The notes: generated by a model from the sequence alone, not told the origin. A stretch of 64,000 nt of DNA from Tretioscincus oriximinensis (GCA_022410635.1 JAJVDF010000435.1:17621-81620), one strand, 5' to 3'. Shown: positions 43,379 to 54,945, numbered from the stretch's first letter. Numbers and translations are program-made.

Positions 43379-45003
43379 TTTTACACCTTCTGCTGTTACG
43401 ATGCCTATTTTAAAGACACAATGAAGGCACACTGTAAACAGACTGTGCTCTTGGTACATGCTCCATGTGCCTTAATGAAGTCATGTAGATTCAGCCTTGA
43501 GCTTCTGCTGCTATTGCCTCCTCCAGGTATTCTTCTGTAGCATAGTTAATTATGCAGTTCATCTTTCTATGGGTAGTTTTTTTTGGCAGGATCTGTAGAA
43601 CAAAACCTTCTTCCAGAATCCCATCACATATCTATGTATGAGCAGTCATAGTGCAGTGTNTTTGCAGCCAACCATGCAGATACAATTGGATAATATTGGC
43701 AATATGAATAATGAACTGAGAATGTCTTATCCAATGCTAGGTAGATATCTGTGTGGGGGGAGTAACTTCATAGTCCTTCCAAATTTACTTTATATAAAAT
43801 TCATGCAGATGTGTATATTACGAATCAATATAATAATTTGAGAGCAGAAAAAATACTGTTGAAGCAGGCAGCCTTAACTAAAACGTATGAGTATTGGGGC
43901 TGATAATTGAAAAAATTGGGGCACTGGGTAACTCCAGCAAGCTCCATAATTAGAAGACTTTTAACTTTTTGTAATCGATATTAATTAAGCAAACGAGAGA
44001 AAAAGCGACCCACATTATATAATCATGCAGCAGAGTCTATTGTAAGCATTTGCTTTATGACAATACCCCTGAATTCCACAGTGCTACAAGTAATTAAATT
44101 CATTAGCTGTAGCTGATTGCTAAAGGCAGTCACTGAAATGATAATGTTTTATTAACTATTACTATTTATAGAACCTTCCTGCCACTAAAGCATAAGAATG
44201 AGAATACTGATCTAATTAATTCATCTTTCAATTAGCTTATGTTTTTATAAAGTCCCCCANATAACATGTCTCCTCCCTACTGCTTTGTCTTCTTTTCTCC
44301 TCTTTTTTAAACTTTGAATAGACTTCAGTAAACTTTTGAGGGTTCTAGGACAGCCATGGGGAAATTCTTTAGTAACCAGAGATAATTCTTTCCCAGCAAA
44401 ATATTCTTCCATTCAGACAATTGAGACACAAGCACAGCCCAGAGACATGGACTCCAGNCAGTCAATCCATTCTCATCAATACTCAGGAGATGCCTCTGAC
44501 TTCTTACATAATTTAGNATCTGCATTTTAATTCACATGGGGACAATTCAGAAAGTACAGCAGGGATCCAACATAAGACAAGGAAACAGCTTACATACCAG
44601 CTCTGGCCTTCAGTGGGGTTATCCTTGGACGTATCCTCTATCAGACTATCTTTCCTGTGGTCCCACTGGGACTATGTAANGTATGTGTCTCCATTTTGTG
44701 AGACACGGGCAAACAGATGTTATTACGGTTAGCAAGCTGGTTTCCTCATCTCTAAATATCTNCAGAGGAGGGAAGGCACTCTAGTAGATGCCTGTACATG
44801 GATTATCTCCAAATGGCTCATGGGCATACAGGTACGCAGAGAAATAGCTTATGTGGCATCGGAGTGAGGGGAAGAGACAAAAAATGGATGCAGTGGCAGN
44901 GGAACCCAGAGATGGCAAGGAAATCAATGAGAAATGATGCTAAGAGATGCTGAAGCAGAAAAAATTGGGAAGAAAATGAGACAAGGGAAACAGTTCAATT
45001 AGA
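43379..45003. other. Repeat-poor stretch; possible conserved non-coding
   Basis: No transposon motif is recognised across about 1.6 kb. Between roughly 43940 and 44240 the sequence is dense in ATTA/TAAT words (for example ATTAATTAAGC, TAATTAAATTCATTAGC, CTAATTAATTC), as often seen in homeodomain-bound developmental enhancers. This is only a compositional hint. The 64-67-codon frames here have no motif. Confidence 0.25.
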
Positions 45004-46276
45004 ATCATAGAATCATAGAGTTGGAAGGGACCTCCAGGGTCATCGGATCCAACCCCCTCCACAATGCAGGATTCATTAAACCATCCCAGACAGATGACTG
45101 TCCAGCCTCTGTTTCAAGACTTCCAGCGAAGGCAAACTCACCACCTCCTGGGGCAAACTGTTCCACTGGTTTATCACCCTGACAGTTAGATAGGTTTTTC
45201 TGATATCTAATCTAAATCTACTCCCTTGCAGCTTCATCCCATTGTTTCTAGTCCTTCCATGTGCCAGTGAGAACAATGCTGATCCCTCTACTTTGTGACA
45301 GCCCTTCAGATATTTGTAGACTGTGATCTAGTCTTCTCTCAGTCTTCTCTTTTGCAGACTAAACATCCCTAGATCCCTTAACCATTCCTCATAGGACATG
45401 GTTTCCAGACCACACATCATCCTTGTAGCTCTCTTTTGAACTTGCTCTAGTTTATCAATATCCTTTTTAAACTAGAGCCCCCAGAACTGAACACAGTATT
45501 TTAAGTGTGGTCTTACCAAAGTACTGTAGAGAGGAATAATTACTTCATTGAGATTCTGTGCTCCTCTTAATACACCCCAGGATTGTGTTTGCCTTTTTGC
45601 AGTTGCTTCACACTGATGACTCATGTTTAGGCTGTGATCTACCAATACATCCAAATCTGTTTCACCTGTGCTGCCGTGGAGACATATTCCTCCCATTCTG
45701 TTTGTGCTGTTTTCATTTTTCTTGCCCAAATGTAGGAGCTTGCATTTCTCTATGTTAAATACCATTCTATTAGTTTCAAGCCATTGTTCCAGCTTGTCTA
45801 AATATTTTTGAATCCTTTCTCTATCTTGTTTAGTATTAGCAACTTTTCCTAACTTTGTGTCATCAGCAAATTTGGTAAATTTTCCTTCAATTCCTCATCT
45901 ACGTCATTTATAAATATGTTCAATAGCACTGGGCCCAGGACAGACCCTTGTGATACTCTACTTTAAATGTTCTTCCAATTGGATGTGCAACAATTTATTA
46001 CTACTCTTTGAGTACCATCACTAAGCCAGTTTTGAATCCCTGCAACTGTTGTTTTGTCAATCCCACACTTGACCATTTTTTCAATAAGGATAGAATAAGA
46101 TACTTTGTCAAATGCTTTGCTGAAGTCAAGATACACCATGTCTACTGCATTTCTCTGATCAAACCATTTGGTGATTCTATCATAGAAAGAGATTAGTCTG
46201 GCATAATGTGTTTGCTATAAATCCATGCTGACTCTGTTAATTACTGCATTCCTATCCAAGTGCTGGCATACATGCT
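45004..46276 (-). mobile_element. CR1 LINE, minus strand (classic end)
   Basis: The left edge ATAGAATCATAGAGTTGGAA is the reverse complement of the classic CR1 terminus. The copy covers 3' UTR, ORF2 C-terminus (PLYSTLVRPHLKYCVQFWG, near 45475-45535), FADD region (about 45853-45870) and RT motif A region (about 46110-46145). It matches 10816-12060 and lacks the parts further 5'. Stops and frameshifts are frequent. Confidence 0.8.
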
Positions 46277-46308
46277 NCTTGTTTGTTTCCCATGCTATGT
46301 GCATTAAT

Positions 46309-46632
46309 GTAGAAGCATCCATCTTAGTATCCATTTATACCCTTGGTGTCCATAAACCTTTCTAGTCCTGTCTTGAAACTATCCAAGCTGTTAGCTACCA
46401 CTACCTCTTCAGGAAGTAAATTCCACAGGCCGATGACCCTCTGGGTGAAAAAATACTTTCCTTTGTCTGTTCTCACTTTTCTACCTAACAGTTTCAGGGA
46501 GTGCCCTCTGGTCCTTGTGTTGTGTGATAGAGAAAACATTTTTCTCTATTCACCCAATCCAACCCATGCATGATTTTGTACACTTCAATCAGATCACCCC
46601 TCAAACATCTCATTTCAAGGCTGAAGAGGCCT
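46309..46632 (-). mobile_element. CR1 ORF2 C-terminus, octamer subfamily
   Basis: The minus strand encodes an almost unbroken C-terminal segment containing MFSLSHNTRTRGHSLKLLGR and TQRVIGLWNLLPEEVVVANS and ending at the normal stop near 46324. The 3' UTR is missing. It abuts a classic CR1 copy in the same orientation. Confidence 0.75.
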
Positions 46633-46761
46633 TCATTCTTCTCTTTTTATTTCGCCAGTAAGATTATCATCTGCATTCATTTGAAGTACTGTACATGTTT
46701 GCCTTTTTCTTCCCTTCCCCTTTTGCTTTAATTTAAAGCTCTCCTGAATTGAAAGAGAGTT
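46633..46761. other. Short unclassified spacer
   Basis: Nothing recognised. Confidence 0.4.
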
Positions 46762-46860
46762 TAAAATAGAAAGTCTTGTAGTACCTTAGAGACTAACAGG
46801 AAAAAGTAGCCAGCAGAAGCTTTAATAAACAAATTCATGAAACAATTAGTGCTTTTCGGG
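46762..46860 (-). mobile_element. Old Penelope-like terminal-repeat fragment
   Basis: AATAGAAAGTCTTGTAGTAC, then TTAGAGACTAACAGG and CAGAAGCTTTAATAAAC follow the order of the Penelope-like terminal repeat on the minus strand, but more diverged than the 22-39 kb copies. The hammerhead-like boxes are not preserved. Confidence 0.45.
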
Positions 46861-46868
46861 TGTGCAAA

Positions 46869-47091
46869 CCTTTTCCTACCACAAGGCGCCTGAAAGCAAG
46901 AGGCCGGAAATGGTGCCGGCCTCCTGCTTTATAGTCCGGCGTCGCACCGGAAGTGCGTCACCGGACGCCATGTTTTTTGAGGTCAAATGTGACCTCAAAA
47001 AACATGGCGGCGCCCATGCCGATCTGCTCCNGGGCGCGCGCCGGTAACAAGNGGCTNNCCTTATGTGGGGCCACTCCTTTTCCTACCACAA
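46869..47091. mobile_element. GC-rich 191-bp insert with 16-bp TSD
   Basis: The 16-mer CCTTTTCCTACCACAA occurs at 46869-46884 and again at 47076-47091. The 191 bp between (46885-47075) are GC- and CpG-rich, unlike the host DNA. They contain CACCGGAAGTG (ETS-like), a perfect palindrome of 17-bp arms around 46968-47005 (CATGTTTTTTGAGGTCA and its inverse) and a GGGCGCGCGCCGG run with several N calls. No A-tail or B box was found, so neither a standard SINE nor a TIR element fits well. Confidence 0.5.
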
Positions 47092-47200
47092 TCAAAAAGA
47101 AAACTGTTTTAGCTGTATTTATAGAGAAAGTGTATAGAAAATCTGCCATATGTAAGGATTTCTCATCCTGTGCTTCACCAATAGGCACNGCCATAATATA

Positions 47201-48173
47201 CTGCTCAAAACAATTAAGGAAACACTTTAACATAACAGTGTAACACTAAGGCTGTGTTCACGCAGCTATTTTATTCCTCAGTTGTAGCGACATAAGGAAG
47301 GTCAGGGCACACGTATTAAGGGTGTTTCAGCAGTCCCAATAAACGCCATTTATCCNGGAATAAACTATTGCTGGGATAATCAGGCATCATTGCGGAGAAC
47401 CTTTGAAATCTCGCAGCCAACCTCCTTCATCTCCCGTGTGAACATTATTAGTGTGAGAGACAGAAGGGAAGGGATGACAGGAGGAAGAGCAGCCTCCTTG
47501 CTTCGGCGGGGAAATCTGCCCACCTTTTTCCTAAGCCCAGGCTGCCCTCTGCCTATTTTGGGGGGCTGCTGACTGGAGGGTGGTGCTGTCAAATGGTTCG
47601 GCTGAGGCAGGGAGGAGCAAGTGGGGAGGTTAACANGATGTCTGTCAGTGTTCCCATTCATTTTGCTGAGCTGATCTCCAATCAGCAGCCCCCAAAATCA
47701 GACAGAGGATGGTTGGAAGGAGGGCACAGCAGAAGCAATGCGGCAGAGCCAGCTGTATATCGCGAGAAACCTTTTCCTAAGCCCAGTCAGCCCTCCACCT
47801 GCTTTTGGGGCTGCTGCATGGAGATCGGCTCGGCGAAACGAAGGAGAACATTGACAGACGTCCTGTCAACCTCCCCACCTCCTCCTCCTTGCTTCAGCCG
47901 AACCATTTGACAGCCGATCTCCAGGCAGCAGCCCCCGAAAGCAGGCGGAGGGCTGGCTGGAAGGAGGGCACAGCCGAAGCAACGCAGAGGAGCCGGCTGC
48001 GAATGACAAGAATTCAAGAATATATGTGCACAGACACACCGTTGTATACTCCGGAATATAGCTTCGTGGTGTGAAGGGACACGCCATTGCTATATTCCAG
48101 AATATAGCTTTATTCTAGTTTTTATCTCGTTGTGTGAATGCAGCCTAAGTGTTCCCTTAATTGTTTCGAGCAG
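47201..48173. mobile_element. Mariner-like TIR element, 973 bp, nested
   Basis: The ends CTGCTCAAAACAATTAAGGA and CCTTAATTGTTTCGAGCAG are inverted repeats (about 30 bp with few mismatches) flanked by TA on both sides, as for Tc1/mariner-type elements. The interior is almost entirely a second, Harbinger-like element (47244-48147). No transposase frame is visible. Confidence 0.6.
47244..48147. mobile_element. Harbinger-like element with inverted GC-rich core
   Basis: The ends GGCTGTGTTCACGCAGC and TTGTGTGAATGCAGCC are inverted and both flanked by TAA, the target duplication expected for PIF/Harbinger. Inside, four blocks of about 80-115 bp form a folded array. Block A (47535-47632) is inverted in block D (47866-47965), and B (47637-47752) is inverted in C (47782-47860). 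Shared words are TCAAATGGTTCGGCTGA (A) with TCAGCCGAACCATTTGA (D). Open frames of 73-105 codons here are a by-product of high GC and are not conserved between blocks. Confidence 0.6.
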
Positions 48174-48800
48174 TATATAATACGAAATGCTGTGCTTTAC
48201 ATAAGAAATGGACTGGTCAGAGCAACTCCTTCTTGTATTAATTTCTTACAAAACTGAAACCAAACCAGACTTGACTTGCAAAATAACTTTGATTTTGGCA
48301 TATGATTTATTGATTACACTACACTACATGACAAGTCTTTACCAGGAGTAAATCTGTTTTCAGGATTATGGCCTTCTTTGCTGTCACTTTCTAAACAACA
48401 GTAAAACTTGAAAAGATGCTTGCCACTGCCTCCTTCTTTTGAAATAAGTGTCATTTAGAAGAGGCTTCATTTTAAACAATGAGAAAACTCAGTGCAGTGA
48501 ACAACACTAGTTTTATTCAGGTGACTTAATGCAATCAAAAGCACTCCTATTTTCAACAGGGGAAAAGCGCTCTTCACAAATGCTCCATTCCTATAATGAA
48601 CTGTCGTCCCTTGAATTGCTCCACAGAAGACATGTGATTAAAGATGTCAGTCTTTAGGGATGTTACTGTGATGGGCTTATCACTTGCCTTGAAATTCCTT
48701 AACTCCTGTTGATCATTTCAGATTGAAATGTTTACAAATTGGAGTAGCAGAAGCAGCACTAATATAGTGTCACATTTCTGCCCCAATTTTGAGACTCATA
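48174..48800. other. Unclassified sequence
   Basis: Nothing recognised. Confidence 0.4.
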
Positions 48801-49216
48801 GGCTGCCTCCCCATTACAAGTTTAAAATAGCTATTTCTTTTACATTTGGAAAAATGCATTCACAATCTCACTTCACCTACATTCAAGTTTCCACACAGTT
48901 CTGTTATATTGCCTAGCATTCTTGTCACATTACAAGCCCAATAAGGCATTGCTGTGATTGCCTTACTACAATTCCTAGTGAGCTGAGAGCCAATTAACTT
49001 TTTCAAGTAACCTCAAAGTACTTGCAAGATTTACTGAATGTCCCCAGAAATTTGGATTTTAGAAATGTCCACTGTGGAATTGTACAAACTGCAGTAGTTG
49101 GAAATTCCATGACCACGAGCCTTTTTAGCGAGCAGATCGCTGAACATTCATGATCTCTTGGAGCGGATTGAATGTGATGTTGCTACCAACTCGCTAAAAA
49201 TCATGTGCGTACTACT
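48801..49216 (+). mobile_element. Harbinger-like MITE, family R3
   Basis: It starts GGCTGCCTCCCCATTACAAG and aligns with 36490-36914, including GAGCTGAGAGCCAATTAACT, TTACTGAATGTCCCC and GATGTTGCTACCAACTCGC. The right terminus is decayed. Confidence 0.5.
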
Positions 49217-49224
49217 CTCAGACC

Positions 49225-49570
49225 AGTAGAAATGTGCAAATTCAGCTCAGATTAAATATGGTTAAACTTGGCTCAGTTCGGCTCAGATTAAATGGAATCA
49301 TCTATTTGAGATGGTCCAATTCAATTCAAACCAAATCAGGCAATGTTTTATCAAAGAAACTGAACCACTGTTCAAACTGGTAAAGTTTGGCCTTTTTCTG
49401 ACTCTTTAAATTTTTTAAATATATATATATTCTTTTCATGACTGAAAGTTTCATAGACTGAGGTTCAATTCAAATCACATCAACCTGACTCAACATGGTT
49501 TTTGATCAGTTTTAGAACTCAATGAGATTCACATTGATTCAAATTGATGCGAACCAAACCACATCAGTAA
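49225..49570. repeat. TTCAA/TTGAA-rich degenerate repeat
   Basis: Multiple words such as GGCTCAGTTCGGCTCAG, TTCAATTCAAACC and GATTCAAATTGATGCG repeat in both orientations, giving a self-complementary texture. It may be an old DNA transposon with an internal short-period structure. A TATATATATAT run lies near 49420. Confidence 0.3.
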
Positions 49571-50334
49571 AAAATATTGTGAAATCACATTAGAGTCTCC
49601 TTTGTGGTACCATTCTGACATAATCTTTAAACCAATGGAATATGGTTGCCAGTCATGCTGGACTGACAGTCATTTTGTCACTTTGGACATTCCAAGAACT
49701 TTATTTCAGAAAAGAGCTAAAAGTAGGCTTAAGAATATTCAAGTTATTTCAGGTCTCTGTCCATAGTGAAAGCACTATTTTTTCCAATGAGGGGACCGAA
49801 ATTTGGACTTTCTTGCATGAAACCAAGCTACCTCTGGGCATGAATAGTAATGGCTGAAAAACAAACCAACGATCTCAAACAAAAAGAGAACAAAAAGTTG
49901 TCAGTCTAACAGAACTAAAATAAATATTACAGACATACAATCAAAATATAATCCATAACTCTGGAAATATATAAAAGTCTATAAAATCCGATATGGATAC
50001 AATAATGTAATAAAATAAAAGAATATATAATAATTAGCTGGGTGGAGGACTGCTTACTGATGATTCACATTATTTACAATACTTCATATATGTGCAAGAG
50101 TGCAACTGTACAACATTTTCCCAGATCTCTGAAAAAAGAAGGGAGAGAATGAAGCGTTTTAGGGCAGAAATGATCATTCACTTGTGCCGTGCAGGACCAT
50201 AGAAACAAGTGTATGGAGAAAGCTAAAAACCATTGAGAAGATTTGACTGGAAGTATGCTGGTTTCCCAAAAGTGATTGGGATACTGACCAAAACTCAAGA
50301 AAGCTTGGGCCAGAATTTTGAACTTGCAGGAGGC
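49571..50334. other. Unclassified sequence
   Basis: Nothing recognised. It is very AT-rich near 49920-50040. Confidence 0.4.
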
Positions 50335-50626
50335 CAGAAAGAATGGACTAGCAGCGTGNATAGCTTTAAGATAGAATTAGATATGTTCATGGACACCAAG
50401 GGTATAAATAAATACTCTTGATACTGCCTTTGAGATGGAGTAACAGGTAGTATTTCTGAAATACCATTTGCAGGGAGTCAAGAATAGGTAACATTTTGCC
50501 TTCTTCTGTTTCAGACTNCCCAGATGCAATTGGTGGGTCACTGTGTGAGCCAGAATGCTGGACTAGATTGGCCCAGGACCAATCAAGCAGGGCTCTACTT
50601 ACCTTTTTATGTCCTTATGTACTGGA
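50335..50626 (+). mobile_element. CR1 3' end
   Basis: It runs from TAGCTTTAAGATAGAATTAG through the stop region and 3' UTR (GGTGGGTCACTGTGTGAGCC) to TTTTTATGTCCTTATG. It is diverged, with several small deletions. Confidence 0.7.
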
Positions 50627-51514
50627 ATCCCCAGGAGAAGGAATGGGTAGAGCAAGAAAATGATGTTTTGTTAGAAAGAAAAAATACTAAACTCCATTGG
50701 AACACTGTCATCTTTCTCTCCAATCATTTTTAAAACCTGTTATCAGAATGGGCCTAACTGTGAACTAAGGGATTTCATAACAAAATCCCCCCAAAGGCTC
50801 AACAAATCAAAAGGATTGTGTGCACACATGTTTAATATATGGAACTATTACTTCATGTGTATCTTCATTATAAAACATGTTAATAACTTTTTCTACTACC
50901 ATTAATAATTAGTGACAGACCTTGAACAATAATGTGTACTGATTTATAATGATGTCACCTACAGGAAAGAACTTATGGCAACATGATCCCTATTAACTTA
51001 TTCCACTGAATTTTGATCAGACAGCCTTAATGATTAAGAATACAGATGAGCACATCTGTTTGCAAAGTTATTATTATGCTTGCTCTTCATCCAAAGGTCA
51101 CTACCAGTATTTAATCATGTCCATTGACTTTTAATGAAGAACAACAGTACCTTCCCCAATCCCTATTGACCACTGACACCTATTGCAACAATGTATTTGC
51201 TTTTCCACTGCCTTGCTTAAGCTGAAAGTAAAACAGTATTTCTACCATTTAGAATAAATTCAAGGTTTGGTTCTTTTATACAAGATAGAGACAGATTTGC
51301 ACAAAATTTTCTTTATTTCCAATTCCTCCATGCCATGCTTTCACAGAGCTTCTTCTGTGATCTGAACTGTTGCCATAGTCTGGAGTTACCCAAGGGCAGA
51401 GATTTAGGGTGAATCTAGATGGTAAGTTTCTTTCTCTATCCTACTGGGACACTGAAGTGTCTTCCACATGTAATTGCTGGGACTCAGCAAACATAGCTCT
51501 CGAAAAGGTCCTCA
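50627..51514. other. Unclassified sequence
   Basis: Nothing recognised. Confidence 0.4.
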
Positions 51515-52455
51515 TTTAGAATTACTCCTACCAACTGATGGGAACCAAGCTTTCTGTGACAGAGCAGCAAAAGGACCTTGGGGTGTTGGTGGATAGTTCA
51601 ATGAAGGTGTCAAAAAATATATATTCAACATTAGGGATAATTAAGAAGACAATTGAAAACAGGTGCCAGCAAGTGTTGTTTTGCCTCTTTTTAAATCTGT
51701 GGTGAGGTCCCATTTGGAATACAGTGTACAATTCTGGTCATCACGTCTCAGAAAGGATATTGTGGAACTAGAGAAGGTGCAGAAAAGGTGAACAAGAATG
51801 ATCAAGGGGCTGGGCACCTCCCTTATAAAATCTGGATGCAATGTCTAGACCTCTTCAGCCTGAAAAGATGACATTTGAGANGTGATCTGATTGAAGTGTA
51901 TAAAATCATATACAGGATGGATAAGGTGAANAGAGAAAAAGTGTTTTCTCTGTCGCACAGCACTAGGACCAGGGAGCATTTTTTGAAGCTGTTGGGCAGA
52001 AGAGTGAGGACAGGCAGAGGGTCATCGGTGGTAGCTAGCAGTCTGGATAGCTTTAAGAGATGATCCCAGAACCAATGGGAGGGACTACAGCCTCTCTCTC
52101 CGTCTCCATTGAGGTGCCATTTTGTATTAGCATTCAACTTGNAAACAGAGAGACTGGTAAGTGCTCCCAGCCCCACCGAGGCTGGAAGATGGGAGCTTTC
52201 CGCAGCCTCAGCAACGTTAGGAAAGCACTGGGCCTTCACCACCCCAATCTCAAAGTGCACCAACCACCACTGGTGTCTTGATGCTGCCTCTGAAATGGAG
52301 CAACAGGCAATATTCTTGAAATACCATGTACATGCAATTTAGAACAGGTGACAATTTTGTCTTCTTCTGTTCCAGACTGCCCAGGGGCAATTAGTGGGTC
52401 ACTGTGAGACAGAATGCTGGACTTCAGCAGGGCTCTTCTTNTGTTCTTACGTTCT
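51515..52455 (+). mobile_element. CR1 3' end with foreign segment
   Basis: It begins at the ORF2 thumb region (GGGAACCAAGCTTTCTGTGA; protein TKLSVTEQQKDLGVLVDSS) and continues through LEKVQKR-like and NTRTR-like segments, with a deletion of the FFTQRVIGLWNLLPEE part near 52015. From about 52060 to 52272 the expected CR1 sequence is replaced by unrelated DNA, after which the 3' UTR resumes and ends near TGTTCTTACGTTCT. The frames are broken. Confidence 0.7.
52060..52272. other. Non-CR1 segment inside a CR1 copy
   Basis: About 210 bp, GC-richer than the host CR1, replace the region around the CR1 stop codon. It contains GATGATCCCAGAACCAATGG and CAGCCCCACCGAGGCTGG. It is open in two plus frames, but I recognise no protein. 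There are no clear terminal repeats. Confidence 0.4.
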
Positions 52456-53495
52456 AAGATTATCATCCCAGTACTTCTCCTCCGATTTAATGACAGAGCA
52501 AGGCTCTATCGATTTGTTCCACCCGGGCTTTCAGGACATAACCACAGCGTCTTACTTAAAAGCTCCCTAGCAGCAGGGAAATCAAACATTTGAAATGGAG
52601 GAGGATTTGCTTTTTAAAATGAAGCATGGATAAAAATGAGGAGAGAAGAGACTACAGCAGGGCATTTTGAAACAGCAGAATATTTTTTTCTCTTTTTCTT
52701 AAAACAAATCATTTCCCAGAAGGGGGTGGGGGACAGATAATATCACAACATCCAATGACAAGAGATAAACAGTGTTTCCTTAGAGAGTTTTCACCCCAAA
52801 GCCTCCTGGAATTATATCCAGGGGATATAAAGAAACATCTAGACTCACAATTAAGAAAACACACGGACTTGTGAGAGTAAGAATAATGCAGCAATTGGAG
52901 AGAAGGGAACCCATACAATTATTAGCTGTGTTATATTTAGGCTTATTTTCAGTAATTAAGTGCAGATTTTCAACTTTGAAATCCTTTTATAGCATGATTT
53001 TGGTACAAGTTGTCATAATCTTTCATAAAATACTCAGACATAAGGTTCCCTATGCTGCTAAAGGTTTAGCAAATGAGCAGTAGGCTTTTTGTGGTGAGTA
53101 ATAAGGTAATTCATACACTGTTTTTTCCTTGTGTCCTTTAGTAAATTTTGATTTGATTTGATAATTAGTCCTGAGCCCTTTTATATGTATGACATTTGCT
53201 CTTATGGGTGGTTTTACACTTTTAAAACCTGAAGCAATTCCGGTTTCCACCTCTCACCAGCATTGTATGGATACAAAAGTTGGATTATGTGGAAGCAATT
53301 TTGGAAATGTGATCTTTTCTGAACTCATCAGGAAGGGTACCACGGAGAGCTAAATTATAGCTCCCTTAGAAAAACAGATAGCATGTATTGAGAAGAGCAA
53401 ACTCCCTGGAAAACATGGTGGTGCTGGAAAAATAGATGGAAGAAGAAGTACAGAACAAGTCAGCTAGGCTGTGAAGAGACTCAGTTATGACAGCA
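52456..53495. other. Unclassified sequence
   Basis: Nothing recognised. Confidence 0.4.
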
Positions 53496-53715
53496 AGAAG
53501 AAGAAGAAAGGAGAGGAAGAATACGCATTGGTTTTCTCAGTCCGAAGGGAATCAAAGTGGCTTACATAGCTTTCTGTTATTCTCTTTACCTTGTGAAGTA
53601 AATGGGGCTGAGAGAACTTCAAAGAATTGTGTCTAGCCCAAGATCACGCAGCTGGCTTCATGGAGGAAAGCAGAATCGAACCAGGAGACTTCCAGATAAG
53701 TGACTATCCACAATC
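53496..53715 (-). mobile_element. tRNA-derived SINE, family A
   Basis: The reverse complement has GGATAGTCACTTATCTGG, CCTGGTTCGATTCTGC (B box) and CTCTCAGCCCCATTTACTTC, matching the copy at 2132. It is preceded by an A/G-rich AGAAGAAGAAAGG run. The tail CACTTTGATTCCCTTCGG-like region differs from that at 54.95 kb. Confidence 0.6.
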
Positions 53716-54945
53716 CTAGCAGATCTAGGAAATCACAGGCGGATCTAAGAAAAATCATCATTTTCTGGTCACCAAGAGTTGGCTACAATTAGATGGCACA
53801 ACAATGAAAGTCATGCCCACATGCTTCACATAGCATTGCCAGGAAGGCCAATTAATGAGGAAATATTTCTAGTCATGTTGTGAGATTGCATTTTTGTCCT
53901 TAGAAGAACAAGCTAACTGATGGATCGTTCAGGACACAGCAAGAAGTAAGACCAACCTTTTCTATATATTGTCGTCAAATTGCTTCATATTTTTAATTCT
54001 TAATATGATCAGAAAGGAAATTTATTGGCACATTAACCTGCTGGTCTGCTGAAGACACAAGAGATAATTATTTCTCTAATTGTTATGTTGGAATTAAATT
54101 ACTTTTGCACTCTAGGTATATAGCTAATGCATAAAATTGAGGTCTTGTCTATTAAATTTCCTTCACTATTTATTGTAGAAATAACAAGAGTTAATAGTTG
54201 TATCCTGGGCACAAGTAATTACATTTTGCCCATTTAGACGTCTTTGTCGCTGCTATTAGATACTGTAATCCACTTCCTTGTCTAATAATAACCCTTTTTG
54301 TATTATTATTATTTAAAAACCCACCTCTTTCTATAATTCAGATAATTAGTCCTAGTTAATATTACCCATATATATTTTTTTTAGTGCTCAATATATTAAA
54401 TTGAGTACAGATGAACTTGATGAATTTGTCCCATCTCAGTTAATGCTCTTGTTAGTTTTGCTTATTTTTATTATATTCCCCAGTTTTACTAAGAAAATTC
54501 ATTCCAAACATTTTACAAGCATACAATTTCCTAATCACACATTTCCAACTCTGTCTTATATAATTGCTTTTTCTTTACAGAAATCTGCCTCAACCCTGTT
54601 GTCCAAACTATAAAATTATGCATGGTTTGGGAATCTGGATGAAGAGAAGATTTTTCTCCCTACTGAAAATTTTTGTAAAGCTGAATGTCAAAGGAATCCA
54701 GATCAACAAAAGGCAATTCTTCATACCAGGCATTGTTAACATTATAGAATCCACTATTAGAACAAGGTCTAAAAACCATTTTTATTCTGCAGTTATGGTC
54801 AATTTGCTACACATGTCTGTGGTAAAACCAACATACCAAATGCATGATTTCATAGTGCTGCAAAAAAGCTTCCTGTTATTAATATTTATCATTCCTATGT
54901 CCAAAAGACAGTGACAGCAACATTAAGCATGTACACTGACATTTA
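53716..54945. other. Unclassified AT-rich sequence
   Basis: No repeat was recognised. Around 54060-54300 the sequence is rich in ATTA/TAAT words but otherwise featureless. The 116-codon plus frame at 54564-54914 has no recognisable domain. Confidence 0.35.

Noticed and set aside
46885..48000. CpG-island promoter of a host gene
   Set aside because: CpG density is confined to two elements with their own direct repeats or TIRs, and no exon or splice pattern follows.
47380..48087. Cluster of 73-105-codon frames on both strands
   Set aside because: They lie in the inverted GC-rich core of a TIR element and are open on both strands because of composition. The related blocks do not keep the same frame.
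54564..54914. 116-codon plus frame
   Set aside because: There is no motif, homologue or regulatory context that I can recognise, and the length is within chance for this much AT-rich sequence.
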